A DNA stretch of 64,000 bases. Origin: Dyadobacter sp. MSC1_007. Lineage in GTDB: Bacteria; Bacteroidota; Bacteroidia; Cytophagales; Spirosomataceae. The stretch lies in NCBI RefSeq assembly GCF_023667495.1, contig NZ_JAMOZL010000008.1, positions 248,001 through 312,000 of the forward strand, read 5' to 3'. The position numbers were made by a program, and so were the translations under genes. Each line of letters begins with the position of its first letter. Positions within the stretch are counted from its first letter, which is position 1. The notes below the pieces were generated by a model, which saw only the letters and a list, made by a program, of their open reading frames with translations, was not told where the DNA came from and made no database searches. Shown in pieces: positions 47,635-56,955 of this stretch.

Positions 47635-47642
47635 CCAAAGAA

Positions 47643-49328
47643 CTAAGCAAGCTTGCTTTTACGGAAGCCGTAGCTGAAATAAATTACCAATCCTATCGCC
47701 AGCCAGATTACAAATATCAGCCAGTTGGTCGACCCAAGTTCGGTCATCAGGTAAAGGTTGGTAAGAATGCCTGCTACCGGCAGCGCGGAGAAATTGTGGC
47801 GAAAACTCAATACAGACAATGTGCCCCAGGTGATCCAGAAGATAATCGTCAGCAGCTTGTGTTCGATGATTTCAAGAAACGATAATTTATCCCACTCCGC
47901 AATTACCGACTGTCCATACAAGGCCAGGCCAGCCACAGCAATCACAAACAGCAACCCCACAAGATATTTGCCATTGAGATAAGGCACCTTAAACTTGGAA
48001 CGCTCTGAGATGCCTTTGTGATCAAGATAAAGCACCCCGGCGCAAACGAGGATGAATGCGAAGAATGTACCGACGCTGGTAAGATCAACAAAGAAATCCA
48101 TCTTGAAGAACAAAGCGGGAATACCTACCACAAAACCGGTAACGATCGTGGCAAAGGAAGGTGTCTGGTATTTGGGGTGGATCTTGGCAAAACGTTTCCA
48201 CAAAAGACCGTCGCGGCTCATCGTCATCCAGATCCTGGGCTGGCCCAACTGGTAAACAAGCAATGCGCTCGTAATCGCGATAACGGAGCTTACTGAAATA
48301 ACCCCTGCCATAAAATCAAGCCCATTTTTCTGAAATACGAACGCAAGCGGGTCACTCACTTTTAATTCCTTATAATTGACCATCCCGGTCAAAACAAGCG
48401 TAATGAGCACATAGAGGATGGTACAAATGACAAGACAATAAATCATTGCCTTAGGCATATCGCGCTGCGGATTCTTACATTCCTCGGCAGTGGTTGATAT
48501 TGAATCAAAACCAATAAATGCAAAAAATACTGCTGCTACCCCACTTAACACACCTTTCACGCCGTTAGGTGCAAAAGGCGACCAGTTTTCTGGCTTCACG
48601 TAAAATGCCCCGGCGAGGATCACCACTAACACAACACCGATTTTCAACACTACCATAATGTTACTTGCCGTTCTGGATTCGCGGATACCAATGTACACCA
48701 GCGCCGTAATAAGCAAAGTGACCAGCCCGGCAGGCAGATTGAGCAGGATATGGAAGCCGCCGATCATTGGCGCCGTTTCATAGGCATGGGCTGCGAAACG
48801 TTCATAAGTGGATAGCTCGGCAAGTCCGGCAGTCTGTAATTTCACAAATGCGTCATGCGCGGTTTCCTGGTTCATGGTAAGCCAGCCCGGCAATGTGATA
48901 CCGAATCCTTTGAGCATGCTCACAAAGTATTCCGACCATGAAATAGCCACCACCATGTTGGAAACCGCATATTCGAGAATAAGCGCCCATCCGATGATCC
49001 ATGCGAACAGTTCACCGAACGCTACATATGCGTACGTGTAGGCGCTACCGGACACGGGCACCGTGCTCGCAAACTGCGCATAGGACAATGCCGTGAACAC
49101 GCATGCGACAGCGGTAAAAACAAAGAGGAGCGACACGGCCGGACCGCCGTTATAGCTGGCCAGCCCGATTGTACTGAAAATCCCCGCACCCACGATGGCC
49201 GCTATCCCCAGCGAAACCAGGTCACGGACCCCAAGTACCTTAGCAAGCCCTCCCTCGTCTCCCGAATGGGCATCTTTTAATATTTGATCAACCGTTTTTT
49301 TACGAAATAAGGGAGAGGTTTGTTTCAT
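47643..49328 (-). CDS. APC-superfamily amino acid permease, CAT-like (561 aa)
   Basis: A polytopic protein with the APC start GLGIAAIVGAGIFSTIG-type helix break (LVSLGIAAIVGAGIF), FVFTAVACVFTALSYAQFA and AFIGFDSISTTAEECKNPQ. This last is the glycine/acidic region conserved in cationic amino acid transporters. About 12-14 helices are expected and the length fits the CAT branch. It should import amino acids with protons or Na+ across the inner membrane. Its substrate is not decidable from motifs alone. It is convergent with the histidine kinase, 8 bp apart, and has 200 bp of its own upstream region in which no consensus promoter was found. Confidence 0.9.
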   Translation of the reverse strand: MKQTSPLFRKKTVDQILKDAHSGDEGGLAKVLGVRDLVSLGIAAIVGAGIFSTIGLASYNGGPAVSLLFVFTAVACVFTALSYAQFASTVPVSGSAYTYAYVAFGELFAWIIGWALILEYAVSNMVVAISWSEYFVSMLKGFGITLPGWLTMNQETAHDAFVKLQTAGLAELSTYERFAAHAYETAPMIGGFHILLNLPAGLVTLLITALVYIGIRESRTASNIMVVLKIGVVLVVILAGAFYVKPENWSPFAPNGVKGVLSGVAAVFFAFIGFDSISTTAEECKNPQRDMPKAMIYCLVICTILYVLITLVLTGMVNYKELKVSDPLAFVFQKNGLDFMAGVISVSSVIAITSALLVYQLGQPRIWMTMSRDGLLWKRFAKIHPKYQTPSFATIVTGFVVGIPALFFKMDFFVDLTSVGTFFAFILVCAGVLYLDHKGISERSKFKVPYLNGKYLVGLLFVIAVAGLALYGQSVIAEWDKLSFLEIIEHKLLTIIFWITWGTLSVLSFRHNFSALPVAGILTNLYLMTELGSTNWLIFVIWLAIGLVIYFSYGFRKSKLA

Positions 49329-49528
49329 GAAGGGCGCGATTTACCAGGTATCAGTTTGTAATAAGTTTGGGCTAAAATAGCGATATTCTAAAATCATCCC
49401 CGCATCGGTTGCAAATTTGTTCCATTAGTGCCAAAAAATCCATAGAAAATTCTTCACATTCGAAATCAAACGGATTAAGATTGTGTTAGCGACTTAATAC
49501 CCCGTCTCACCTAGCCACATAACCGGTC

Positions 49529-50314
49529 ATGAAATTAACTTCTACGTTCCTCATCAGCATCCTGGCATTTATGCAATGCGTTACAGCACAGAACATTAAA
49601 GCCTACACTACCGCCCAGGCCCATTCACACAACGATTACGAAAGACAAGGAGCGTTTAAAGATGCTTACGAACAGCAGTTCGGATCGCTGGAAGCGGATG
49701 TTTTTCTGATCAACGATACCCTGTTCGTGGCCCACAACCAATCCGACATTAAACGCGACCGGACGTTTACCAAACTGTACCTGGAACCCATTCTTGCAGA
49801 AACCAGCAAAAATAATGGCAGCATATATCCTCAAAAGGACTTGCCTATGCAACTGTTAATCGACCTGAAGACATCTGGTGAGGAAACACTGGCTGCGCTG
49901 GTCAAGGTGTTGGAACCCCATCAGAACGTGCTGGCACCAGCCGGGACCATAAAAGTGGTAGTAAGCGGCAATGTGCCCGACCCCTCCCTTTTTGATAAGT
50001 ATCCCTCCTTCATTTACTTCGACGGCCGCCCCGAAAACACTTATACGCCGGAACAACTAGCACATATCGGGCTGATTAGCCAGGCATTTCAAAAATATTC
50101 GAGATGGAATGGCGAAGGTCAATTACCTGAAAAAGAAAAAAAGACGCTCCTGAAAATGATCAACCAGGTGCATGATCAAGGGAAAAAGGTGCGGATTTGG
50201 GCAACCCCGGATAATATCAATTCCTGGAAGACTATGATGGCCCTGGGAGTGGATTATCTCAATACCGACAAAGTGCGCGAGCTCGGTGATTATCTCCGTA
50301 CTGCCCCAAGATAA
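49529..50314 (+). CDS. exported PI-PLC/GDPD-like phosphodiesterase, AIM6-type (261 aa)
   Basis: The signal peptide ends VTA-QNI. The mature part opens with AHSHNDYERQG, the His-Asn-Asp motif at the head of the PLC-like TIM barrel. GSLEADVFLINDTLFVAHNQ follows and holds the second metal/His site. Later strands include LLIDLKTSGEETL and VRIWATPDN. This matches the AIM6-like group of the PI-PLC phosphodiesterase superfamily. Such proteins would cleave phosphodiesters in the periplasm, but no bacterial substrate is established. The neighbouring genes do not point to phospholipid use. Confidence 0.83.
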   Translation: MKLTSTFLISILAFMQCVTAQNIKAYTTAQAHSHNDYERQGAFKDAYEQQFGSLEADVFLINDTLFVAHNQSDIKRDRTFTKLYLEPILAETSKNNGSIYPQKDLPMQLLIDLKTSGEETLAALVKVLEPHQNVLAPAGTIKVVVSGNVPDPSLFDKYPSFIYFDGRPENTYTPEQLAHIGLISQAFQKYSRWNGEGQLPEKEKKTLLKMINQVHDQGKKVRIWATPDNINSWKTMMALGVDYLNTDKVRELGDYLRTAPR

Positions 50315-50422
50315 TTTTTCGGAAGAAAATACGGCTCAGGATCTTTTTTTGATAGTATCAAATGGCTTTGGAACAGTTATAACCTATATTGTACTGTTTT
50401 CAAATAAGTCAAACAATCCTGC

Positions 50423-51724
50423 ATGTCCTCCGAACAAACCGCTGCGCTCAAAAAAGTCTTAAAACCAATTCATCTCTGGGCCATTGCGGTCGGGCTCGTT
50501 ATTTCGGGGGAATATTTCGGATGGAACTACGGCTGGGGCGTCTCGGGCACGATCGGTTTCCTGATCGCCACATTGGTGGTCACCGTCATGTATGTAACCT
50601 TCATTTTCAGCTTCACCGAACTCACTACTTCGATTCCGCAAGCTGGCGGGCCGTTTTCATACGCTTATCGTGCGTTTGGCTGGTGGGGAGGGCTGATCGC
50701 TGGTTACGCGACACTGGTCGAATTCCTGGTCACGCCGCCTGCAATCGCATTCGCCTTGGGAAGTTATTCGCATTTCCTCTACCCTTCCCTGGGTGTCCTC
50801 GAAGTCGCATTCTCGTGCTACGCCATTTTTATAGTTATTAATCTGCTTGGAATAAAAGAATCAGCGCTTTTTTCGCTTGTGGTAACCCTGCTCGCTGTCG
50901 TTGAGCTGCTGATTTATGTAGGGATCGTGGCGCCGCATTTCTCTTACGAAACATTCGTTGCCGATCCGATGCCCTTTGGCTGGGCCGGTGTTTTTGCCGC
51001 ATTGCCGTTCGCCATTTGGTTTTATCTGGCCATTGAGGGGGTTGCGATGGTCGCCGAAGAAGTTGAAGATCCCAAACGTACCATTTCACTCGGTTACATT
51101 TATGGTATCCTGACACTCGTCGTGCTCGCATTGGCCGTGATGGTATTCACCGGCGGCATTGCCCCATGGCAGCAATTAAGCGATATCGACTATCCATTAC
51201 CAGCCGCATTGGGCATCGTACTCGGCCGCGATAGTGGGCTTACGCAGCTTTTCGCCAGCCTGGGATTATTTGGGCTCATTGCTTCATTTCACGGGACTGT
51301 GATCGGCTATTCCAGGCAAATTTTCGCATTGGCCAGAGAAGGTTACCTGCCTTCAATTCTCGGCAAGGTCAATACGCGTTTTCAGACCCCGCATTGGGCC
51401 CTTATCGCGGGAGGAATTGTGGGCTGCCTGGCGCTACTTCTGGGCACGACCGATCAGGTGATTATCATTGCAGCACTGGGCGCTGTGGTCATGTACATCA
51501 TCAGCATGGTCGCCCTCTTCGTTCTAAGAACTAAAGAACCCAATCTCGAACGGCCATTTACTGTGCCTGCTTACCCCTATTTCCCCTTCGTCGCATTGGT
51601 CCTTTCGATGTTATGCCTCATTGCGATCGTGTATTACAATCCGATATTGAGCCTGTGGTTCTTTGGCGGACTTGTTGCCGTCACGGCGATCTTTATCCTC
51701 ACCGGACGGCATAAGACATTATAA
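50423..51724 (+). CDS. eat: ethanolamine permease-type APC transporter (433 aa)
   Basis: The opening LKPIHLWAIAVGLVISGEYFGWNYGW is the hallmark of the ethanolamine permease group (quoted in parts: VGLVISGEYFGWNYGW). Further marks are SIPQAGGPFSYAYRAFGWWG and YLAIEGVAMVAEEVEDPKR. About twelve membrane helices are visible. Members import ethanolamine, and sometimes related amines, with protons. No ethanolamine ammonia-lyase or microcompartment gene is in the window, so catabolism would have to be encoded elsewhere. It is a single-gene unit. A 330-bp intergenic region follows. Confidence 0.87.
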   Translation: MSSEQTAALKKVLKPIHLWAIAVGLVISGEYFGWNYGWGVSGTIGFLIATLVVTVMYVTFIFSFTELTTSIPQAGGPFSYAYRAFGWWGGLIAGYATLVEFLVTPPAIAFALGSYSHFLYPSLGVLEVAFSCYAIFIVINLLGIKESALFSLVVTLLAVVELLIYVGIVAPHFSYETFVADPMPFGWAGVFAALPFAIWFYLAIEGVAMVAEEVEDPKRTISLGYIYGILTLVVLALAVMVFTGGIAPWQQLSDIDYPLPAALGIVLGRDSGLTQLFASLGLFGLIASFHGTVIGYSRQIFALAREGYLPSILGKVNTRFQTPHWALIAGGIVGCLALLLGTTDQVIIIAALGAVVMYIISMVALFVLRTKEPNLERPFTVPAYPYFPFVALVLSMLCLIAIVYYNPILSLWFFGGLVAVTAIFILTGRHKTL

Positions 51725-52054
51725 TTCAGCTTACAAATAAAAAATTATATATTATATCAATAAATAATGATATAATTGATGAGCGTGAAAAATATCTGCA
51801 TTTCTTTTATTTTGTAAAACTACTTCCACAATGACCCAATGGCTTGTGTAAGAGGATATTTTCCACTTAATTGATCCCATGGTCACTTGACACTATGCCG
51901 GATAGTCAGTAAAACGTCTGAGGGCGGACATCTTGAGTTGTAATTAATTCGTATATTATCTTATTATTTGTATATCCGGAGTTACCATTAACCCGGCGTA
52001 CATGAATCTTTACATTCACCTTACAAGCAGGCTGGGTTTCATACTAATATTGAG
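51725..52054. other. 330-bp intergenic region with an AT-rich palindrome
   Basis: No gene is seen. ATTATATCA (51751-51759) and TGATATAAT (51768-51776) form a perfect 9-bp inverted repeat 27 bp after the eat-like gene; it could be a weak terminator or an operator. The remainder before the LytTR gene is moderately AT-rich with no consensus TAnnTTTG element. Confidence 0.5.
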
Positions 52055-52789
52055 ATGAATATTTTAATCGTTGAGGACGACTTTATCATTGCCAAACATC
52101 TCCAATTTTTGCTGAATGGATTTGGCTATGAAGCCAACGACATTGCTACGGACTATGAGACGGCCACCGAATTGCTCAACAGCAAAGTTTTTCACCTGGC
52201 GGTGCTCGATATCAATCTTAACGGTTATCAAACGGGCATCGACCTCGCTGACTATATCCGGGAGAATTTCAAAATCCCTTTTCTGTTTTTGTCGAGCCAC
52301 GATGATATTGCCGTCGTGAACGCTGCATTGCAAGCTGCGCCCAATGCATTCCTGCAAAAGCCTTTTCAGAAGATAACCGTTTATACTGCTGTCAAGCTGG
52401 CGCTTAAAAATTACCGCTTGGCGGCTCTGGCGGGCGAAACGGACTCGGAGGAGAAGGAAGACACGACGGTGATCAAGGATGCTTTGTTCATCAAGGAAAA
52501 ACACATGTTTACCAAAATAATGTTGTCGGATATCCTCTACATCCGCAGCGACGACAACTATCTGGAATTACATACTACGAAGAAGAAATACACCATTCGG
52601 GAGACGCTCAAGAATATGCTGCAGCAGTTGCCGCCCAACTATTTTTTCCGGGTCCACAAGTCTTTCATCATCAATCTGAATGCCATTACGGCAATCGATT
52701 ATGTACACGTCATGATCAACGATATAGAGATTCCGATCACAAATGATAACCGAAATGACCTGCTCAGCCGGATCAAAACTTTCTCTTAA
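52055..52789 (+). CDS. LytTR-family response regulator (244 aa)
   Basis: The receiver domain (1-120) has the acidic cluster EDDF at 8-11, phospho-acceptor in LAVLDINLNG (D53 region) and KPF near 105. The C-terminal LytTR DNA-binding domain (about 145-240) shows FTKIMLSDILYIRSDDNYLELHTTKKKY and YFFRVHKSFIINL (first quoted in part: ILYIRSDDNYLELHT). LytTR regulators in Bacteroidota are usually paired with a 5TM/LytS-type histidine kinase next door; none is present here, so this one is an orphan. Its targets are unknown. Confidence 0.92.
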   Translation: MNILIVEDDFIIAKHLQFLLNGFGYEANDIATDYETATELLNSKVFHLAVLDINLNGYQTGIDLADYIRENFKIPFLFLSSHDDIAVVNAALQAAPNAFLQKPFQKITVYTAVKLALKNYRLAALAGETDSEEKEDTTVIKDALFIKEKHMFTKIMLSDILYIRSDDNYLELHTTKKKYTIRETLKNMLQQLPPNYFFRVHKSFIINLNAITAIDYVHVMINDIEIPITNDNRNDLLSRIKTFS

Positions 52790-53224
52790 TATAGTTACCA
52801 AAATGGCACCAGGAGTAACTTACATATTCCCGCACTTCACCCCACAAAATTTGAACTTCACCCCATTGATTTGTAGAGGATGTGACTACGAATTACTTTT
52901 ATAACACGTAATCACCCTCTTCTATTTATACATAAAATTTACCCCGATGGATAAGCCTGGGCTTCAAATAAAAATTTTTTAAGATTTTTTTGAGGTCCAG
53001 GCATCCGTTTTGTTATAAAAAACGTAATTACAGTCGATTGAGCATTTTTGCATGATACAAGACATTATGCACACATTTGTTTCTCAAACGCACACCATAT
53101 TTTACCGTACCAAACCTAAACTAAATCGTCCATTAGTTTTTAATTAAATATCGTTGAGAATAATTAAACATCCCTGGGAAATCTCTCTGGGATGTTTTGT
53201 GTTAACAACTCACTATCAGCGATT
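52790..53224. other. 435-bp intergenic region with two hairpins
   Basis: No coding frame is convincing. A long imperfect hairpin spans 52955-53002: GCCTGG pairs with CCAGGC, then CTTCAAA with TTTGAGG, with A/T-rich inner pairs. A second hairpin at 53166-53197 is described separately. Between them is a T-rich stretch without recognisable motifs. The region could hold a small RNA or only the long trailer of the LytTR gene. Confidence 0.5.
53166..53197 (-). terminator. terminator of the NamZ-like gene
   Basis: AAACATCCC (53166-53174) and GGGATGTTT (53189-53197) form a 9-bp stem with a 14-base loop. On the minus strand it follows the stop codon at 53225 by 27 bases and runs into TTTAATTA. A T-run is also present on the plus side. 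Confidence 0.65.
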
Positions 53225-54481
53225 TCAAGGATAGATCAGGTATTTTTTTCGCATCTCCTTATAGGCACCCAGCCCGGGTTCCCAGCTCTTACGGATTTCA
53301 TTCTCCGACATCCCGGCGATGATCTGCTTTTTAAGATTTTCCGTTCCCGCCAGCTTATCGAAATTGCCCATTTGCTTGCTTTGGGTCATATCAAAAAACC
53401 TCGCTTTGTCGGGATAGGCATTATATAGCTCGATCAGCCATTTGAGGTGGATCCTGCCCTCCTTTTCAATATGCTTTATGTCGTATTTCCGGAGATCCAG
53501 CCCATAGCATTCCGTATCCTGATGCAGCGGCGTTTCACTCATCCCTTTGATACTCTGCGGCTTGAATGAAAAGTCATATCTACCTTTCAGTTGCGGCGCT
53601 CCCAGCACGGTAAAGGGCATGTAAGTACCCCTGCCCTGGCTGATGATCGTGCCCTCGAACATGCAGATATGTGGGTAAAGCATCACCGATTGCTGTGTAT
53701 TAAGGTTCGGCGACGGCATCACCGGAAGCGTATAGGGTGTATTGTGTGTATAATTCGCCACTTTGATGATCTTCAATTTGCATTGCATCTTATTCGGCAA
53801 CCATCCTTCTCCGTTGATCATCTGCGCAAACTCGGCGATCGTCAGACCGTGGGTGATGGGAATTTTATACATGCCTATGCCCGAATGCAAGTGATCTTCA
53901 AGTACCGGGCCGTCTACCAGGAAGCCGTTGGGATTCGGACGGTCAAGAATGAGCATCTCTTTATTGTTCTCCGCGCACGCCTCCATGACATGACCGAGGG
54001 TATTAATATAGGTATAAAAACGGGCGCCGACATCCTGAATATCGAACACCATCAGATCGATGGCCGCCATTTGCTCCTTTGTAGGCTTTTTCAGTTTCCC
54101 GTAGAGCGAGATCGCGGGAATGCCGGTTTTAGGATCTACGGCGTCGTTTACCTTGTCGCCATTGCTCGCCGTACCGCGGAAACCGTGCTCGGGGCCAAAA
54201 ATGGTCACGATATTCACGCCCAAAGCCACCAGACTATCCACAATTGGCTTAGTACCAATAATAGATGTTTGATTGACCACGATACCAATGCGTTTCCCTT
54301 TGAGATAACCGAGGTATTCCTTCGTCTGATCGGCCGCAGTTACCGGATTTCCCGGCTTTGAAAGGTCGGCGGGCACGGTCGCAAGCGAATCACCGACGGC
54401 TGGGCTTTTATGGGTTGTTGAATTGACACAGTTCAGGCATAATGACGCGCTGAGGCTGAGTGCTAGCAGTAAAGTTTTCAT
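53225..54481 (-). CDS. DUF1343 protein, NamZ-like exo-beta-N-acetylmuramidase (418 aa)
   Basis: An export signal (MKTLLLALSLSASLCLNC) is followed by the family motifs GIVVNQTS, TIFGPEHGFRG, LMVFDIQDVGARFYTYI and LILDRPNPNG. These belong to the DUF1343/GH171 family, of which NamZ from Bacillus removes N-acetylmuramic acid from muropeptide ends. The expected role is peptidoglycan recycling or scavenging outside the cytoplasm. The length is normal. Two cysteines near the signal do not form a good lipobox, so soluble export is likelier than lipoprotein anchoring. It is alone between a terminator and a palindromic repeat. Confidence 0.9.
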   Translation of the reverse strand: MKTLLLALSLSASLCLNCVNSTTHKSPAVGDSLATVPADLSKPGNPVTAADQTKEYLGYLKGKRIGIVVNQTSIIGTKPIVDSLVALGVNIVTIFGPEHGFRGTASNGDKVNDAVDPKTGIPAISLYGKLKKPTKEQMAAIDLMVFDIQDVGARFYTYINTLGHVMEACAENNKEMLILDRPNPNGFLVDGPVLEDHLHSGIGMYKIPITHGLTIAEFAQMINGEGWLPNKMQCKLKIIKVANYTHNTPYTLPVMPSPNLNTQQSVMLYPHICMFEGTIISQGRGTYMPFTVLGAPQLKGRYDFSFKPQSIKGMSETPLHQDTECYGLDLRKYDIKHIEKEGRIHLKWLIELYNAYPDKARFFDMTQSKQMGNFDKLAGTENLKKQIIAGMSENEIRKSWEPGLGAYKEMRKKYLIYP

Positions 54482-54517
54482 GGGTCAGGATTTGGGAAGG
54501 CTAAAATAGGGTTTTTA

Positions 54518-54589
54518 TGCCACGAAGGCACGAAGGGACACGAATTTCGTGCTGAATTCGCGGTCCACCGCTGCGGTGCCTTCGTGGCA
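54518..54589. repeat. nested palindromic intergenic repeat
   Basis: TGCCACGAAGGCAC (54518-54531) and GTGCCTTCGTGGCA (54576-54589) are perfect 14-bp inverted arms. Within the loop CACGAATTTCGTG (54539-54551) is a second palindrome. The structure fills the gap after the radical SAM gene and resembles a dispersed REP-like element; it may act as that gene's terminator. Confidence 0.75.
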
Positions 54590-54594
54590 GAAAA

Positions 54595-55647
54595 TCAAAA
54601 CAATCGCATTTGTCCGGCCCTCATAAACTGCGAGGTGTCCAGTGGTGGCAATTCGCGGTCTTTGAAATACTTCCGGCACGAATGCTCGTGGAGTTGCCGA
54701 ATGTGTTCGGCAAAATTACCCTCTCCCACCATCCTGATTCCAAATCGCGAATCGTTTACAGCGCCTCCGTGACATTCCTTGATCTGGTTCAGCACTTTGG
54801 CCGCACGATCGGGAAAGTGGTGATTGATCCATTCCTCGAAAAGCGTCGAAATCGCTCCGTTTAATCTCACAATCGTATAATGCGCCCAAACGGCCCCATT
54901 TTCAGCCACTGCCTGGATTATGGCCGGAATTTCATGGTCGTTCATGCCTGGAATAATTGGGGCGGTCATCACGCCGACGGGTATGCCTGCTTCGTGCAAC
55001 GCCTTCACGACCTGCAAACGACGCTTTCCCGTCACTGTCCTGGGTTCCAATGCGCTACGAAGATCTTCATTCAACGACGTGATCGAAAGCGCCGCATTCA
55101 CGAGGTTCAGTTTAGCCATTTTTTCAAGAATATCCAGATCCCGCAATATCAATGCGTTCTTTGTCAGTATGCTGACGGGATTGCGATATCTCAGGCATAT
55201 TTCCAGAAGCTGCCTTGTCAGCCGGTACTTTTTCTCGCCGGGCTGATAACAATCCGTATTTCCGGAAATATGGATCGGGTGCGGTACCCATTTTTTTGAA
55301 TTAAACAGCTTTTCAAGAAGCTGTGGCGCATTTTTCTTGACTACGATCTTCGTCTCGAAATCGAGGCCAGCCGAAAAACCCCAATACTCGTGCGAATTAC
55401 GGGCATAACAGTAAATGCAGCCATGCTCGCAGCCACGATAGGGATTGATGGAATGGAAATTGGGTAAATCAGGGCTGTCCGACACGCTCATCAGCGTTTT
55501 AGACTCTTCTTCGATGAACTGCGTTTTGGGATTTACTTCGGGGTCTTCCCACTGTTGCCAGTCTTCAGAAGTGTATTCGATCTCGTGTTTGAAGAACTTA
55601 TTGCGCGTGTTAATAGCGGCCCCACGTCCGCGTGCCCGGTTGTCCAT
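54595..55647 (-). CDS. PA0069-type radical SAM protein (350 aa)
   Basis: The radical SAM cluster motif is in NPYRGCEHGCIYCYAR, with three cysteines in CxxxCxxC spacing that bind the [4Fe-4S] cluster near residue 75. Other family phrases are HISGNTDCYQPGEKKYRLT and GVMTAPIIPGMNDHE. The C-terminal helix ends MRAGQMRLF. This is the PA0069/SplB-related group. Its reaction is not known, though DNA-photoproduct repair has been suggested for the wider family. The ATG at 55647 gives the usual N-terminal RGRGAAINTRNKF stretch. It has no operon partners. Confidence 0.9.
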   Translation of the reverse strand: MDNRARGRGAAINTRNKFFKHEIEYTSEDWQQWEDPEVNPKTQFIEEESKTLMSVSDSPDLPNFHSINPYRGCEHGCIYCYARNSHEYWGFSAGLDFETKIVVKKNAPQLLEKLFNSKKWVPHPIHISGNTDCYQPGEKKYRLTRQLLEICLRYRNPVSILTKNALILRDLDILEKMAKLNLVNAALSITSLNEDLRSALEPRTVTGKRRLQVVKALHEAGIPVGVMTAPIIPGMNDHEIPAIIQAVAENGAVWAHYTIVRLNGAISTLFEEWINHHFPDRAAKVLNQIKECHGGAVNDSRFGIRMVGEGNFAEHIRQLHEHSCRKYFKDRELPPLDTSQFMRAGQMRLF

Positions 55648-55734
55648 TGTATTTTCGTTATGTTGATGAAGTAAGTAGTTATGCTAACGAGCGTGTGTGT
55701 GGTGTTGTGCTGAGCGCAATTGTAGCGCTAACGG

Positions 55735-55850
55735 CAATGTCATCCTGAGCCGCCATTGTCATGCAGACCGTCAATGTCATCCTGAGCGCAGACGAAAGAT
55801 GATTGCGATGACGTAATCGCATGCGCTTCGACTGCGCTCAGCGTGACATT
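55735..55850. repeat. imperfect palindromic repeat, GTCATCCTGAGC family, with partial copies
   Basis: The arms at 55773-55796 and 55827-55850 pair in 21 of 24 bases (left arm begins AATGTCATCCTGAGCGCAG). An inner stem TGCGAT/ATCGCA (55804-55809, 55816-55821) caps it. CAATGTCATCCTGAGC also occurs at 55735-55750, so the element is partly duplicated. Repeats with this core are familiar from many bacterial genomes. This copy lies just beyond the stop of the M42 peptidase gene. Confidence 0.8.
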
Positions 55851-55852
55851 CT

Positions 55853-56923
55853 TTACTTAATATACCGAAAATCCTCGTCTCCTTTCAGTGAAAGCAGCAC
55901 GTCGTACATCAGCTGTATTACGTTTTTAACATCCTCTTTATGAACCATTTCAACCGTGGTATGCATGTATTTCAATGGCAATGATATCAATGCAGACGCA
56001 ATACCCTCGGCTGAGTAAGCGAAAGAATCGGTGTCTGTTCCGGTGGAACGGCTTACTGCCTGGCGCTGGAATGGTATCTTTTTCTCATCTGCGACACGGA
56101 TCAGCAGGTCGCGCAGGTTATTCTGCACTGCCGGTCCGTAGCAAATCACCGGACCGCCGCCGCTTTTGAGGTCGCCTTGCTCTTTCTTATTGTACATCGG
56201 CGACTGTGTGTCGTGGGTCACGTCGGTACAAATGGCCAGATCCGGTTTCAATCTGCGGGATATCATTTCTGCTCCCCGTAAACCGATCTCTTCCTGCACC
56301 GCATTCACGACATAAAGCGTAAATGGCAGCTTTACATTGTTCTCATGTAACATGCGCGCAACCTCTGCGATCATATATCCGCCCATACGGTTGTCGAGCG
56401 CGCGTCCGAGGTAATATTTGTCGTTCAGCTCGTCCAGGCCATCTGCAAAAGTGGCTACCGTTCCGACATGGATGCCCATTTCGAATACCTCTTCCTTTTT
56501 GGCGGCTCCCACGTCGATAAACAGCTCGTGTACTTTGGGGACCTGGTCTTTAGCCACGTCGCGAACATGTATCGCGGGCCATCCAAAAACACCTTTCACG
56601 ACGCCTTTCGCAGTATGCAGGTTCACCCGCATGGATGGCGCTATGGCCGCATCCGATCCGCCGTTACGACGAACGTGAATATAGCCATCGTCGGAAATGT
56701 AATTCACAAACCATGAAATCTCATCGGAATGCGCTTCAATCACCACTTTGTAATCCTGTCCCGGGCCGATAACCCCTACTGCGGTCCCGTAAACATCAAT
56801 GATCTGTTCTTCAATGTACGGCTTGATATAGTCGAGCCATATTTGCTGCCCGGTCGATTCGAAGCCGGTTGGCGATGCATTATTCAGGTACTTATAAAGA
56901 AACTCTGTGCTCTGATCTGACAT
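55853..56923 (-). CDS. M42-family metallopeptidase (356 aa)
   Basis: Metal-binding and catalytic positions of the M42 fold are visible: VIEAHSDEISWFV, GRALDNRMGGYM (zinc-bridging Asp), AVQEEIGLRGAEM with the double glutamate, CTDVTHDTQSP and the final YMHTTVEMVHKED His. These enzymes are large dodecameric cytosolic aminopeptidases or endoglucanase-like peptidases that use two zinc or cobalt ions. The length is normal. The intergenic palindrome downstream is likely its terminator; upstream it faces a small metalloprotease-like gene in the same direction, 32 bp away. Confidence 0.92.
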   Translation of the reverse strand: MSDQSTEFLYKYLNNASPTGFESTGQQIWLDYIKPYIEEQIIDVYGTAVGVIGPGQDYKVVIEAHSDEISWFVNYISDDGYIHVRRNGGSDAAIAPSMRVNLHTAKGVVKGVFGWPAIHVRDVAKDQVPKVHELFIDVGAAKKEEVFEMGIHVGTVATFADGLDELNDKYYLGRALDNRMGGYMIAEVARMLHENNVKLPFTLYVVNAVQEEIGLRGAEMISRRLKPDLAICTDVTHDTQSPMYNKKEQGDLKSGGGPVICYGPAVQNNLRDLLIRVADEKKIPFQRQAVSRSTGTDTDSFAYSAEGIASALISLPLKYMHTTVEMVHKEDVKNVIQLMYDVLLSLKGDEDFRYIK

Positions 56924-56955
56924 ACTGTTTATTTAAATTACACTAATTGCATTAC

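Noticed and set aside
50423..51724. Ethanolamine-utilisation locus
   Set aside because: Only the permease is present; no ammonia-lyase or microcompartment genes lie nearby.
53591..54361. Open frame of 256 codons on the plus strand inside the NamZ-like gene
   Set aside because: Antisense shadow of a clear DUF1343 gene, with no motifs of its own.
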